DNA from: Microlunatus antarcticus | GTDB lineage: Bacteria; Actinomycetota; Actinomycetes; Propionibacteriales; Propionibacteriaceae | Direction of reading: 5' to 3' | Assembly: GCF_014193425.1 (NCBI RefSeq) | Contig: NZ_JACHZG010000001.1 | Coordinates: 3,755,150-3,819,149 of the forward strand | DNA: 64,000 nt | Shown: positions 12,690-21,656 of the stretch, one piece after another | How positions within the stretch are numbered: position 1 is the stretch's first letter | Layout of the letters: every line of letters begins with the position of its first letter | Program-made: the position numbers and the translations under genes | Notes under the pieces: generated by a model | Database searches by the model: none | What the model was told of the DNA's origin: nothing | Seen by the model: only the letters and a program-made list of their open reading frames with translations

Positions 12690-13667
12690 CTAGCTCTGCC
12701 CGTCGAACAGGCTCGTGACCGAGCCGTCCTCGAAGACCTCGCGGATGGCCCGGGCGATCAGGGGGGCGATGGAGAGCACCGTCAGCTTGGGGAACTGGCG
12801 CTCCGGCGTGATGGGGAGGGTGTTCGTGACGATGACCTCCTCGATCGAGGAGGCGGTCAGCCGGTCCACGGCGGGACCGGAGAGGACGGCGTGCGTCGCG
12901 GCGGCGACGACGGCCTTGGCCCCGCGGGCCATCAGCGCCTCGGCGGCCTGACAGATCGTCCCGGCCGTGTCGATCATGTCGTCGACGAGCAGGCAGACGC
13001 GGCCCTCGACCTCGCCGACGACCTCGTGGACGACGACGGTGTTGGCGACGTCGTGGTCACGGCGCTTGTGCACGATGGCCAGCGGGACGTTGAGCCGGTC
13101 GCTCCACATGTCGGCGAGGCGGACACGGCCCGCGTCGGGCGAGACGACCGTGATCTCCGACTTGTCGTAGCGGCTCTCGACGTGGTCGGCGAGGACGGGC
13201 AGCGACCAGAGGTGGTCGACCGGGCCGTCGAAGAAGCCCTGGATCTGCGCGGCGTGCAGGTCGACCGACATGATCCGGTCGGCGCCCGCGGTCTTGAACA
13301 GGTCGGCGACGAGCCGGGCCGAGATCGGCTCACGGCCGCGGTGCTTCTTGTCCTGGCGGGCGTACGGGTAGAAGGGCGCGACGACGGTGATGCGCTTGGC
13401 CGAGGCCCGCTTGAGCGCGTCGACCATGATCAGCTGCTCCATCAGCCACTCGTTGACCGGGGCCGCGTGGCTCTGCAGGACGTACGCGTCGCTGCCGCGC
13501 ACCGACTCCTCGAAGCGCACGTAGATCTCGGAGTTGGCGTAGCTGATCGCCCGCGTCGGGACGATGTCGACGTCGAGGATCTCGGCGACCTCGGCCGCGA
13601 GCTCGGGGTAGGCACGCCCCGAGAACAGCATCAGGTGCTTGACGTTCGGCCGCTTGAAGCCGGTCAC
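12690..13667 (-). CDS. prs: Ribose-phosphate pyrophosphokinase
   Basis: Makes PRPP from ribose 5-phosphate and ATP for nucleotide, histidine and tryptophan synthesis. The 325-residue product is of normal length. It shows the sugar- and ATP-binding regions PYARQDKKHRGREPISARL and SVDLHAAQIQGFFD, and the PRPP loop LLVDDMIDTAGTICQAAEAL. The GTG at 13665-13667 overlaps the glmU stop as GTGA, with GAGGGAG upstream, so the two are translationally coupled. The stop overlaps a 7-bp hairpin (AGCCCCG/CGGGGCT, 12673-12691) that may terminate the operon. Confidence 0.97.
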   Translation of the reverse strand: MTGFKRPNVKHLMLFSGRAYPELAAEVAEILDVDIVPTRAISYANSEIYVRFEESVRGSDAYVLQSHAAPVNEWLMEQLIMVDALKRASAKRITVVAPFYPYARQDKKHRGREPISARLVADLFKTAGADRIMSVDLHAAQIQGFFDGPVDHLWSLPVLADHVESRYDKSEITVVSPDAGRVRLADMWSDRLNVPLAIVHKRRDHDVANTVVVHEVVGEVEGRVCLLVDDMIDTAGTICQAAEALMARGAKAVVAAATHAVLSGPAVDRLTASSIEEVIVTNTLPITPERQFPKLTVLSIAPLIARAIREVFEDGSVTSLFDGQS

Positions 13668-15283
13668 GACTCCCTCTCGTCGGTGTTCGGTCGGTCGGGG
13701 CCGGGTGGCACGACCGCCTGGTCGGTGAGCGGCGCGTGGACGACGTCCTGCGCCTGCTCCGGCGGCGGCACCGGGGCGTCGGGCGCCACGTCCGCGGAAC
13801 CGTCGCCTGCTCCGGCAGCCAGGCTCGCTCCGGCCGCCTCCGCCGCCGCGGCGGTCTTGGTCCCCGCCCGCTTGCGGGCGACCCAGCCGGCCACGTTCCG
13901 CTGGCGGCCGCGGCTGACCGCGAGCTCGCCGGCGCCGACGTCCCCGGTCACGGTCGAGCCGGCCCCGACGTACGCGCCGTCGGCGACGACGACCGGGGCC
14001 ACGAGGGTCGAGTCGCTGCCGACGAAGCTCGCGCGCCCAACCCGCGTCCGCGACTTGGTCACGCCGTCGTAGTTGGCGAAGATCACGCCGGCGCCGATGT
14101 TGGCGTCCTCGCCGATCTCGACGTCGCCGGCGTACGTCAGGTGCGGCACCTTCGTGCCCGCGCCGATGCTCGCGTTCTTGGTCTCGACGAACGTGCCGAT
14201 CTTGCCCCGTTCGCCCAGCACCGTCCCGGGCCGCAGGTAGGCGTACGGGCCGACGCTCGCCCCCGCGCCGATCACCGCGAGCGAGCCGTGGGCGCGGACG
14301 ACGGTCGCGCCCTCCCCCACCTCGACGTCGACGAGGGTGGTGTCCGGGCCGATCGTCGCGCCGGCGGCGACGGAGGTGGCGCCCTCGAGCGAGGTGCCCG
14401 GCAGCAGCGTGACGTCCTCGGCGAGGTCGACGGAGGCGTGCACCCAGGTAGTCGCCGGGTCGACCACGGTCACGCCCGCGCGCATCCAGGCCTCGAGCGT
14501 GCGCCGGTTGACCTCGGCGTTCATCCGGGCGAGCTGCACCCGGTCGTTGACGCCCTCGGTCTGCCAGGCGTCGGCCGTCGCGTACGCCGACACGGTCCGG
14601 CCGGCCTCCCGCGCCAGGGCGACGACGTCGGTGAGGTAGAGCTCGCCCTGGTCGTTCGTGGGCCGCAGCTGGGCCAGCCCCTCGCGCAGCGTCTGGGGCT
14701 CGAAGACGTAGATGCCCGAGTTGATCTCGTCGATCCCGCGCTGCTCCTCGCTCGCGTCGCGGTCCTCGACGATCGCCAGCACGTCGTCCCCGGCCCCGCG
14801 CACGATCCGGCCGTACCCCGTGGGGTCGTCGACCCGGGCGGTCAGCACCGAGACCGAGGTCCGCGCGCCGCGGTGGTCGGCGACGAGGGCCACGAGGGTG
14901 TCGGCGGTGAGCATCGGGACGTCGCCGTACGTCACCAGGACGTCGCCGGTGAGGTCGGGCAGCGCCGCGAGCGCGACCTGGACCGCGTGCCCGGTGCCGC
15001 GCTGCTCGGTCTGGACGACGGTCGTCACGTGGGGCGCGATCTCGGCGAGGTGGGCCTCGACCTGCTCCCGCAGGTGCCCGACGACGACGACGACGTGCTC
15101 GGGCTGGAGGGCCGCGGCCGCGTCGACGGCGTAGCTGAGCATCGAGCGCCCGGCGATCTCGTGCAGGAGCTTGGAGCGGGACGAACGCATCCGCTTGCCC
15201 TCGCCCGCGGCGAGGATGACGACCGCCGAGACGGGCTCGCCCTCGAAGGTGCTGGTCGGCGGCAGGCCGCTGCTCACGGGCAC
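13664..15283 (-). CDS. glmU: Bifunctional UDP-GlcNAc pyrophosphorylase / glucosamine-1-P acetyltransferase
   Basis: Makes UDP-N-acetylglucosamine for peptidoglycan. The N-terminal nucleotidyltransferase carries LAAGEGKRMRSSRSKLLHEI. The C-terminal left-handed beta-helix (about residues 255-460) has repeated hexapeptides ending in GPYAYLRPGTVL and GDVEIGEDANIGAGVIFANYDG. A roughly 75-residue Ala/Pro-rich tail follows, as in mycobacterial GlmU. I chose GTG 15281-15283 because AGGA lies 7 nt upstream; GTG 15287-15289 is also in frame. It overlaps prs by 4 bases. A tRNA gene lies just upstream on the same strand. Confidence 0.96.
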   Translation of the reverse strand: MPVSSGLPPTSTFEGEPVSAVVILAAGEGKRMRSSRSKLLHEIAGRSMLSYAVDAAAALQPEHVVVVVGHLREQVEAHLAEIAPHVTTVVQTEQRGTGHAVQVALAALPDLTGDVLVTYGDVPMLTADTLVALVADHRGARTSVSVLTARVDDPTGYGRIVRGAGDDVLAIVEDRDASEEQRGIDEINSGIYVFEPQTLREGLAQLRPTNDQGELYLTDVVALAREAGRTVSAYATADAWQTEGVNDRVQLARMNAEVNRRTLEAWMRAGVTVVDPATTWVHASVDLAEDVTLLPGTSLEGATSVAAGATIGPDTTLVDVEVGEGATVVRAHGSLAVIGAGASVGPYAYLRPGTVLGERGKIGTFVETKNASIGAGTKVPHLTYAGDVEIGEDANIGAGVIFANYDGVTKSRTRVGRASFVGSDSTLVAPVVVADGAYVGAGSTVTGDVGAGELAVSRGRQRNVAGWVARKRAGTKTAAAAEAAGASLAAGAGDGSADVAPDAPVPPPEQAQDVVHAPLTDQAVVPPGPDRPNTDERES

Positions 15284-15333
15284 ACGCACGTCCTGTCTGT
15301 CCTGGGGCGGAGACCGCCGCCGCTCGTGCCTTG

Positions 15334-15412
15334 CTCCCCGGGTAGGAGTCGAACCTACGTCGCTGGTCCTGATTCAAAGTCAGGCGGGCCCTGCCGGCAG
15401 ACCAACCGGGGA
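15334..15412 (-). tRNA. tRNA-Gln (anticodon UUG)
   Basis: Acceptor arms TCCCCGG and CCGGGGA pair over 7 bp. The anticodon arm CCTGA-CTTTGAA-TCAGG gives TTG. The T arm is GTAGG-TTCGACT-CCTAC. The discriminator is G, as usual for Gln, and CCA is not encoded. The gene is long (79 nt): 9 nt lie between the anticodon and T arms, and the D arm has a mismatch. It is probably functional but unusual. Confidence 0.85.
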
Positions 15413-15522
15413 TCGCTTGCTCGCGGTGGGCCCTGGCCGTCGTGAGACCGACCGGGGACCGGCCGGCACCAGGGTACGCACGGGGCGGCCCCCACGTCAC
15501 CCGGGCGGGACGCCGCGGACGG

Positions 15523-15551
15523 TTGCGCGACGGCCCACGAGGTCCTACGCT
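15523..15551 (+). promoter_or_regulatory. Promoter of MFS-marR unit
   Basis: A -35 TTGCGC (15523-15528), a 17-base spacer and a -10 TACGCT (15546-15551) match a vegetative sigma pattern. The predicted start near 15558 gives a leader of about 20 nt containing the strong AAGAAGGAG ribosome site of the MFS gene. Confidence 0.6.
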
Positions 15552-15580
15552 GCTTCTGTAACGTTTAAGAAGGAGAACCC

Positions 15581-16789
15581 GTGAGCGCCTCTCTCGCGCC
15601 CGTGTCGCCGGTCGACCCGGCCACCCCCCGCTCGCTGGCCGCACCGGTGGCCCGTACGGCCGTGACGCTGATGTTCGCGGTCAACGGGCTGCTGATCGGC
15701 GGCTGGGGCGGTAGCCTCCCGTCCCTGCGCGACAAGCTCGCGATCAGCGACGGCCAGGTCGCCGTGCTGCTCTTCACCGCCGGCATCGCCGGGATCACCT
15801 CGATGCAGATCGGCGGGCGGCTGTCCGACGTCGTCGGCGCCCGCCGGATCGCCCTCGTCGCGCTGCCGGTCCTCGTCGCCGCGATCGTCACGCTCGCGCT
15901 CGCCCCGGCCTACCCGGTCGCGGTCGTGGGCGCGGCGCTGCTCGGCCTCGGGAACGGGGCGATGGACGTCGCGATGAACGCCGTCGCGGTGCAGATCGAG
16001 CAGGCCCGCCGCCGGCCGGTCATGAGCTCGTTCCACGCGTTCTTCTCCATCGGCAACCTCCTCGGTGCCGCCGCCGTCCTCGGTCTGGCCGGCGCCTTCG
16101 GCCTCTCCGGCGGCACGGTCGTCACGCCGCTGCTGCTCACGCTCGCCGTGGTCGCGGTCCTCGTCCTCGTCGTGCTGGTCCGCATCGCCCCGACGGCCGC
16201 CCCGGTCGAGCACCGCGACGCCGAGGGCGGGAAGATCCGCATCCCGCATGCCGCCTGGGTCCTGGGGATCATGGCCCTGGCCTTCGGCCTGTCCGAGGGC
16301 ACCGCGGTCGACTGGTCCTCCATCCACATCACCGACGTCGCTCGGGTCGACTCGACCACCGGCGCGATCGGGCTGGTCGCGGTGAGCGGGTTCATGGTCG
16401 TCATCCGCCTCCTCGGCGACCGGCTCGTGACGCGCTTCGGGCGTCGTGCGATCGTCCGCTTCGGCGGCGTCAGCGCTGCCCTCGGCTACCTCACGGTGAC
16501 GCTCGTCAGCCCGCTCCCGCTGCTCGTCGCCGGGTGGGCCCTCGTCGGCCTCGGCGTCGGGATGATCGCCCCGCAGGTGTACGCGGTGGCCGGGCACCTG
16601 GGCGGTGGTCGGGTGCTCGCCGTGGTGGTCACGTTCGGCTACGCCGCGTTCCTCGCCGGGCCGGCCGTCATCGGCTTCCTCGTGCGCCACGTCGGCATCC
16701 ACCACGCGATGGCCGTGCCGGCCGTGCTCTGCGCCGGCATCGTCGCCCTCGCCGCGACCATGCCGCGCGAGGACCGCGACCTCGCCTGA
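15581..16789 (+). CDS. MFS transporter
   Basis: A 402-residue inner-membrane transporter with about 12 hydrophobic segments in two halves. The signature between spans 2 and 3 is GGRLSDVVGARRIAL; the equivalent loop in the second half is GDRLVTRFGRRAIV. The conserved AMDVAMNAVAVQIEQ and SSFHAFFSIGNLLGA place it in the group of FucP/YbjJ-like MFS proteins; the substrate cannot be told. The GTG start follows AAGAAGGAG at ideal distance. The MarR-type regulator lies 28 bases downstream and probably controls this unit, suggesting drug or metabolite export. Confidence 0.9.
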   Translation: MSASLAPVSPVDPATPRSLAAPVARTAVTLMFAVNGLLIGGWGGSLPSLRDKLAISDGQVAVLLFTAGIAGITSMQIGGRLSDVVGARRIALVALPVLVAAIVTLALAPAYPVAVVGAALLGLGNGAMDVAMNAVAVQIEQARRRPVMSSFHAFFSIGNLLGAAAVLGLAGAFGLSGGTVVTPLLLTLAVVAVLVLVVLVRIAPTAAPVEHRDAEGGKIRIPHAAWVLGIMALAFGLSEGTAVDWSSIHITDVARVDSTTGAIGLVAVSGFMVVIRLLGDRLVTRFGRRAIVRFGGVSAALGYLTVTLVSPLPLLVAGWALVGLGVGMIAPQVYAVAGHLGGGRVLAVVVTFGYAAFLAGPAVIGFLVRHVGIHHAMAVPAVLCAGIVALAATMPREDRDLA

Positions 16790-16817
16790 GCGGTGCCCCA
16801 CCCCCTAGCCTGACCGC

Positions 16818-17330
16818 GTGAGCGACGCCCGGAGCGAGGTCGACGAGGTCGACGACCTCGTCGTGGCCTGGCGTCGGGAGCGGCCGGACCTCGACACGTC
16901 GCCGATGGAGGTCCTGTCCCGGGTCGACCGGCTGGCCCGCCACGTCGACCGCGTCCGGGCGGCCGCCTTCAGCCGGCACGGGCTCGAGGGCTGGGAGTTC
17001 GACGTGCTGGCCGCCTTGCGCCGGTCGGGCGCGCCCTACCGCGCCTCCCCCAGCGCCCTGGTCCGCGCCACCGGGGTCACCTCGGGGACCATGACGAACC
17101 GCGTCGACCGCCTCGTCGGTCGGGGCCTGGTCCGCCGCGACAGCGACCCGGACGACCGGCGCTCCATCCGGGTCGAGCTCACGCCCGAGGGTCGGGCGAC
17201 CGTCGACTGGGCCCTGGTCGACCTGCTCGACGCCGAGCGCGAGCTGCTCGCCGGGCTGGACGCTCCCGGCCGGACGACCCTGGCCGCGGGCCTGCGGCGG
17301 CTGCTGGCCTCGTACGGGGACCCGGCCTAG
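16818..17330 (+). CDS. MarR-family transcriptional regulator
   Basis: A 170-residue dimeric winged-helix regulator. The N-terminal helix pair (LSRVDRLARHVDRVRAAAFSR) precedes the recognition helix region PSALVRATGVTSGTMTNRVDRL. The wing GLVRRDSDPDDRRSIRVELTPEG contains the canonical D-x-R-(S)-x-x-V-x-L-T signature. It is co-directional with and just after the MFS transporter, the typical pairing of a MarR repressor with the efflux gene it controls. Its stop overlaps the convergent ltrA stop by 4 bases. Confidence 0.93.
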   Translation: MSDARSEVDEVDDLVVAWRRERPDLDTSPMEVLSRVDRLARHVDRVRAAAFSRHGLEGWEFDVLAALRRSGAPYRASPSALVRATGVTSGTMTNRVDRLVGRGLVRRDSDPDDRRSIRVELTPEGRATVDWALVDLLDAERELLAGLDAPGRTTLAAGLRRLLASYGDPA

Positions 17331-18574
17331 GCCCCGTCCCCGGCCGGCTCGCCGGCGTGCTCGTGGAGCGGGGGCGCGGCGTCCGCGAGGCGGGTCTCGA
17401 CGATCACCAGGGCCGCGATGACGGCGCCCGCGAGCAGCTCGCTGAACGCCAGCGGCGTCCCGGCGAGCACGATCGCGGCCGCACCGAAGAAGGGCAGGCC
17501 GGTCCGCCAGGAAGCGTCGTGCAGGCGCAGGTGCACGACCCACATCGCCACGAGGAGCACCGCGATCGGCACGGTCACGGCGGCCGACGTGACGAGGTCC
17601 AGGTGCTCGTCCCTCGGGTCGGCCACGTGCTCCGTCCGCGCCGCCAGCCCCGCGCCCACGGCCGCCGCGGCGGCGTAGATGAAGTAGTGGCCGAAGCCGA
17701 AGAGGTACTGCACGTGGGTGCCGTCGCGCCGGGCCCGTTCCCGGACCTCGGCGGCGTCGCGCGAGAAGTAGAGCCACCACAGCCCGAAGACGATCAGCAC
17801 CCCGCCGAGCGTCACCGACGCCACGGCCAGCGGGTGCTCGGTCTCCCCCGTGAACGCCTCCTGCACCGCCAGGGTCGAGGACAGGATCGTCTCGCCGAGC
17901 ACGATGATGAAGAACAGGCCGTACCGCTCGGCGATGTGGTGCGGGTGCCAGGTCGTCTCGCCCCGGCGCTCGGCCCAGGCCGGGACGCAGAGCTCGCACA
18001 CGACCAGGAGCGCGAACAGCGGGACGACGAGCGCCTCGACGTGGCTGGCCGGGTAGAACGCGATCCAGCCCAGCTGGACGACGACGATGCCGAGCGCGTA
18101 GCGCAGGCAGGTCGCCCGTCGGTCCGGATCGTTGCGCGCGGCGCGCAGCCACTGCAGGACGAGGCCGACGCGCATGATCACGTAGCCGACGATGATCAGC
18201 CCGAAGCGCCCCTCGCCCTCGTCCATGCCGGCGGCGAACGTCGCGATGCCGGCCGCCAGCGTCAGCACCCCGAGGATCTGCAGGATCGTCAGCAGCCGGA
18301 ACACGACGTCGTCGTTGTCGTACGCCGAGGAGAACCAGCTGAAGTTCAGCCAGGCCCACCAGATGGCGAAGAAGGCCATGGCGTAGCCGAGGACGGCGGG
18401 ACCGGCGTGACCGCCGACCAGGCCGTGGTGCAGCGCGAGGGCCGCCTGGGCCACGGCGACCACGAAGCACAGGTCGGTCAGCAGCTCGAGCTCGGAGGCG
18501 ACGCGACCCTGCTCCAACGGGTCACGCGGCCGCAGGGGCCGCAGGAGCCGGGCGGTCACGGCGGGTGCGCTCAC
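17327..18574 (-). CDS. ltrA: Low temperature requirement protein A (LtrA) family
   Basis: A 415-residue polytopic membrane protein of the LtrA family, whose biochemical role is unsettled. The conserved blocks are present: ELLTDLCFVVAVAQAAL near the N-terminus, FFAIWWAWLNFSWFSSAYDNDDVVFRLL, and HHIAERYGLFFIIVLGETIL in the middle. At least nine hydrophobic segments are visible. The GTG start has TACGGT 6 nt upstream and no Shine-Dalgarno, so it is probably leaderless. It converges on marR with a 4-base overlap of stop regions. Confidence 0.92.
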   Translation of the reverse strand: MSAPAVTARLLRPLRPRDPLEQGRVASELELLTDLCFVVAVAQAALALHHGLVGGHAGPAVLGYAMAFFAIWWAWLNFSWFSSAYDNDDVVFRLLTILQILGVLTLAAGIATFAAGMDEGEGRFGLIIVGYVIMRVGLVLQWLRAARNDPDRRATCLRYALGIVVVQLGWIAFYPASHVEALVVPLFALLVVCELCVPAWAERRGETTWHPHHIAERYGLFFIIVLGETILSSTLAVQEAFTGETEHPLAVASVTLGGVLIVFGLWWLYFSRDAAEVRERARRDGTHVQYLFGFGHYFIYAAAAAVGAGLAARTEHVADPRDEHLDLVTSAAVTVPIAVLLVAMWVVHLRLHDASWRTGLPFFGAAAIVLAGTPLAFSELLAGAVIAALVIVETRLADAAPPLHEHAGEPAGDGA

Positions 18575-18580
18575 GGGCGA

Positions 18581-18586
18581 ACCGTA
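18581..18586 (-). promoter_or_regulatory. -10 hexamer TACGGT, leaderless ltrA
   Basis: On the minus strand TACGGT stands 6 nt before the ltrA GTG, with no ribosome-binding site between. This fits a leaderless transcript. Confidence 0.5.
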
Positions 18587-18623
18587 GCGGCGCGCGGACC
18601 CGGCGCGGGGACGTAGGCGCCGG

Positions 18624-19553
18624 TCAGGCGACGACGCGGGCGCCGACGACCGGCCCCGTGGCCCGCAGGACCTTGCGCGCGACCCCTTCGGCGCTGAGCG
18701 AGACGCTCAGGTCGATCGCCTCCTCCTCGTCCTCGACGAGGAACGCGCACGTCGGACCGGAGCCCGACACGATCGCGCCCACCGCACCCAGCTCGAGCCC
18801 GGTCTCGAGGACGCGCCGCAGCGCCGGACGCAGGCTGAGGGCGGCCGGCTGCAGGTCGTTGGTCAGCGCCGCACCCAGCTCGTACGGGTCTCCCCCGCGC
18901 AGCGCGTTCATCAGGTCCGCGGGGACCTCGGGCGGCGTGGGGTCGGGGTTGAGCTCGTCGAAGCGGCGGTAGACCGCCGGGGTGGACAGGCCCTGGTGGC
19001 CGAAGGCGAGCACCCAGTGGTAGCTCCCCCGAGCCAGCGCCGGGGCGACGTCCTCCCCGCGGCCGCCGCCCACCGCGGTGCCGCCGAGCAGCGAGAAGGG
19101 CACGTCGCTGCCGAGCTCGGCCCCCAGATGACGCAGCACCTCGGGCGCGAGGTCGATGTCCCACAGCGTCGCGCAGGCGAGGAGCGCGGCGGCCCCGTCG
19201 GCCGAGCCGCCCGCCAGCCCCGCCGCAACCGGGATGGACTTGCGGATGGTCAGCCGGACGCCCAGCCGGTCCTGGCCCCCGTGGACCCGGGCGAGCAGCC
19301 GGGCGGCGCGGAGGGCGAGGTTGTTGTCGTCGAGCGGCACGTCGGCGACGCCCTCGCCGGTGACCTCGAGCTCGAACTCGTCGGGCTCCGCCCACTCGGC
19401 GAAGACGTCCTCGTAGAGCGAGACCGCGTGGTAGACGGTCGCCAGCGGGTGGTAGCCGTCAGGGCGCGGGGCGCCCACCTTCAGCGCGAGGTTGATCTTG
19501 GCCGGTGCCCGGACGTGCACACCGACCGGGGACGGCGGCAGGGGCGAGGCCAT
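18624..19553 (-). CDS. ispE: 4-diphosphocytidyl-2-C-methyl-D-erythritol kinase
   Basis: GHMP kinase of the non-mevalonate (MEP) isoprenoid pathway that phosphorylates CDP-methylerythritol. The 309-residue product has the N-terminal RAPAKINLALKVG, the ATP loop PVAAGLAGGSADGAAAL and the C-terminal glycine loop IVSGSGPTCAFLVED. The ATG directly abuts the rsmA stop (TGAATG), so translation is coupled. The rpfB-rsmA-ispE order is the actinobacterial standard. Confidence 0.97.
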   Translation of the reverse strand: MASPLPPSPVGVHVRAPAKINLALKVGAPRPDGYHPLATVYHAVSLYEDVFAEWAEPDEFELEVTGEGVADVPLDDNNLALRAARLLARVHGGQDRLGVRLTIRKSIPVAAGLAGGSADGAAALLACATLWDIDLAPEVLRHLGAELGSDVPFSLLGGTAVGGGRGEDVAPALARGSYHWVLAFGHQGLSTPAVYRRFDELNPDPTPPEVPADLMNALRGGDPYELGAALTNDLQPAALSLRPALRRVLETGLELGAVGAIVSGSGPTCAFLVEDEEEAIDLSVSLSAEGVARKVLRATGPVVGARVVA

Positions 19554-20408
19554 TCACCGAAGGCTAGCGCCTCCGGGCAGCCGCTCGGCGATCCGGGCGA
19601 AAGCGGTCACGTCCAGCACCTCGCCCCGGGCCTGCGGGTCGACGCCGGCCGCCTCAAGGGCCTCCGCGGCGGCCGCCGACGAGCCGGCGAGGCCCGCCAG
19701 CGCCGAGCGGAGCATCTTGCGCCGCTGACCGAAGGCGGCGTCCACGACGGCGAACACCTGCTCCCGGGTCGCGGTCGTGGGCGGCGGGTCGCGGCGTACG
19801 AGGGCGACGAGGCCGGAGTCGACGTTCGGCACCGGCCAGAACACGGTCGGCGGGACCGACCCGGCCCAGGTGGCCTCGCCGTACCAGGCGGCCTTGACCG
19901 ACGGGACGCCGTAGATCTTGGAGCCGGGCGGGGCGCAGATCCGCCGCGCGACCTCGGCCTGGACCATCACCAGCCCGCGGCGCCACCCGTCGAACGTGGC
20001 GAGCAGGTGCAGCAGCACCGGGACCGCGACGTTGTACGGCAGGTTGGCCACGACCGCGGTGGGGACGGCGGGCAGCTCGGTGACCCGCATCGCGTCGGCG
20101 ACGACGACGTCGAGCCGGTCGGACCGGTCGGGCAGCCGCTCGGCCGCCGTCCGGGGCAGCTCGCCGGCCAGCAGCTCGTCGATCTCCACCGCGACCACGC
20201 GGTCGGCGACCTCGAGCAGCCCGAGCGTGAGCGAGCCCAGCCCGGGGCCGACCTCGAGCACGACGTCGGCGGGGCCGACGCCCGAGATGGCGACGATGCG
20301 GCGCACCGTGTTGGCGTCGACGACGAAGTTCTGCCCACGCTGCTTGGTCGGGCGCAGGTCGAGGCGTGCCGCGATCTCCCGGACCGACCGGGGGTCGAGG
20401 AGGCTCAC
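19554..20408 (-). CDS. rsmA: 16S rRNA dimethyladenosine transferase RsmA/KsgA
   Basis: Dimethylates the two adjacent adenosines of helix 45 in 16S rRNA. The 284-residue product has the N-terminal [17 protein letters not shown], the SAM-binding [17 protein letters not shown] and the catalytic NLPYN. The GTG at 20406-20408 was chosen because it follows GGGAG and gives the family-typical N-terminus [16 protein letters not shown]; the frame is open further upstream but unsupported. The downstream ispE ATG touches its stop. Confidence 0.96.
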   Translation of the reverse strand: MSLLDPRSVREIAARLDLRPTKQRGQNFVVDANTVRRIVAISGVGPADVVLEVGPGLGSLTLGLLEVADRVVAVEIDELLAGELPRTAAERLPDRSDRLDVVVADAMRVTELPAVPTAVVANLPYNVAVPVLLHLLATFDGWRRGLVMVQAEVARRICAPPGSKIYGVPSVKAAWYGEATWAGSVPPTVFWPVPNVDSGLVALVRRDPPPTTATREQVFAVVDAAFGQRRKMLRSALAGLAGSSAAAAEALEAAGVDPQARGEVLDVTAFARIAERLPGGASLR

Positions 20409-20448
20409 CGGAGCTCCCGACCGCCGCAGCCAATCCCGGGACGGTGCG

Positions 20449-21513
20449 TCAGGCGCAGGACCAGTTCCCGAGCCCCGAGCCCTTGCGGACGCGCTCGGCG
20501 ACGGCGATCTGCGCGGCCTTGCTCTGCTCGTTCGGCATGCCGGTGCCGCCGTACGCGCGCCAGGTCGCCAGCGAGAACTGCAGCCCGCCGTAGTAGCCGT
20601 TCCCGGTGTTGATCGACCAGTTCCCACCCGACTCGCACGCGGCGATCTTGTCCCACAGACCCACGTTCGCGACAGCGGGCTCTGCCGGGGCCTTCGTCCC
20701 GACCACCACGACGCGGTTCACGGGCTTGCGGGTGACGACGCTCTTGGTCGCCTTGGTGCTCACCACGTCGCCGTCGTGGGAGACCACGCGGTAGGTGGTG
20801 GTCCGGCTGCCCTCGCGGCCCTGGGTCTTCGTCTGGGTCTTGCCGCGCTCGAGCTTGGACGACTTCTGCTCGACGGTCTTGAAGTCGACGTCGGAGCGCT
20901 TGGACTTAGACGTGACGTCGACGCGGACGAAGGTGACCTTGGCCCCGTTCGTGAGGGTGGTCGTGACCGGCAGGCTGACCTGGTCGTCGTCGTCCGGGGC
21001 GATCCCCGCGGCCTTGAGCGCGGCACCGACGGTCGCACCGGTGGTGGTGAGGGTCTGCTTCTTGCCGCCGGCGTCGACGGTCACGCGCTTGGGCGTCGCG
21101 ACGTTGACCGAGAGCCCCTGCCGCCCGATCGGGGCGCTGCGGCTCGTCGAGAGGTCCGCACCGGTGGTGTCGAGGCCGAGGGTGGCGATGGCGCTCCCGA
21201 CGTCGGTCGCGGTTGTCCAGACGGTCTGCGGGGCGCCGTCCACGGACACGGTGACCTGGCGGCCGTACTTGACCGACACCTGGGTGCCGTCACGCAGCTC
21301 GGTGTTTGTCGACGGCGCGACGACGTCGTGCGGGCCGACAGAGATGTGCTGGGCGGAGAGCAGGTCCCCGACGGTCTGGGCGCTGGTGGTCACCTGGGTG
21401 GCCTGGCCGTCGACCGCCATGGTGACGTCGGACCGGAGGCCGGCGTAGGCGAGGGATCCACCGCCCACGGCGAGGACGGCGGCACCGGCGATGACGGGGA
21501 CGAGGGAACGCAC
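20449..21513 (-). CDS. rpfB: Resuscitation-promoting factor RpfB
   Basis: Secreted or anchored peptidoglycan muralytic enzyme that promotes exit from dormancy and cell separation. The 354-residue product begins with an uncleaved hydrophobic signal ([20 protein letters not shown]). Three DUF348 repeats follow (about residues 25-200; [17 protein letters not shown] is typical), then a G5 domain (about 215-285). The C-terminal lysozyme-like Rpf domain has the catalytic glutamate in [10 protein letters not shown] and paired cysteines. The GTG start at 21511-21513 has AGGAG 6 nt upstream. A consensus promoter lies about 70 nt upstream. Confidence 0.96.
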   Translation of the reverse strand: MRSLVPVIAGAAVLAVGGGSLAYAGLRSDVTMAVDGQATQVTTSAQTVGDLLSAQHISVGPHDVVAPSTNTELRDGTQVSVKYGRQVTVSVDGAPQTVWTTATDVGSAIATLGLDTTGADLSTSRSAPIGRQGLSVNVATPKRVTVDAGGKKQTLTTTGATVGAALKAAGIAPDDDDQVSLPVTTTLTNGAKVTFVRVDVTSKSKRSDVDFKTVEQKSSKLERGKTQTKTQGREGSRTTTYRVVSHDGDVVSTKATKSVVTRKPVNRVVVVGTKAPAEPAVANVGLWDKIAACESGGNWSINTGNGYYGGLQFSLATWRAYGGTGMPNEQSKAAQIAVAERVRKGSGLGNWSCA

Positions 21514-21584
21514 GCTGCTCCTGGCTGGAACCCCCGAGGGCCCCGGTCGAGTCAAGCGGCCGCTCCGGCCGCAAAGGTCACGGA

Positions 21585-21613
21585 ACCATAACGAGACCCT
21601 GAGAGGACGTCAA
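21585..21613 (-). promoter_or_regulatory. rpfB promoter
   Basis: On the minus strand TTGACG (21613-21608), 17 bases, then TATGGT (21590-21585) form an almost consensus vegetative promoter. The expected start near 21578 leaves a leader of about 65 nt containing a GC-rich hairpin (GCGGCC/GGCCGC type, around 21556-21573). Confidence 0.7.
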
Positions 21614-21656
21614 ACTCGACGCCTCACCCGTCACGGCCGGATCGCGACGGTTCCCC

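Noticed and set aside
21514..21656. c-di-AMP (ydaO-type) riboswitch upstream of rpfB
   Set aside because: Such riboswitches precede some rpf genes, but the leader after the mapped-looking promoter is only about 65 nt and lacks the conserved motifs.
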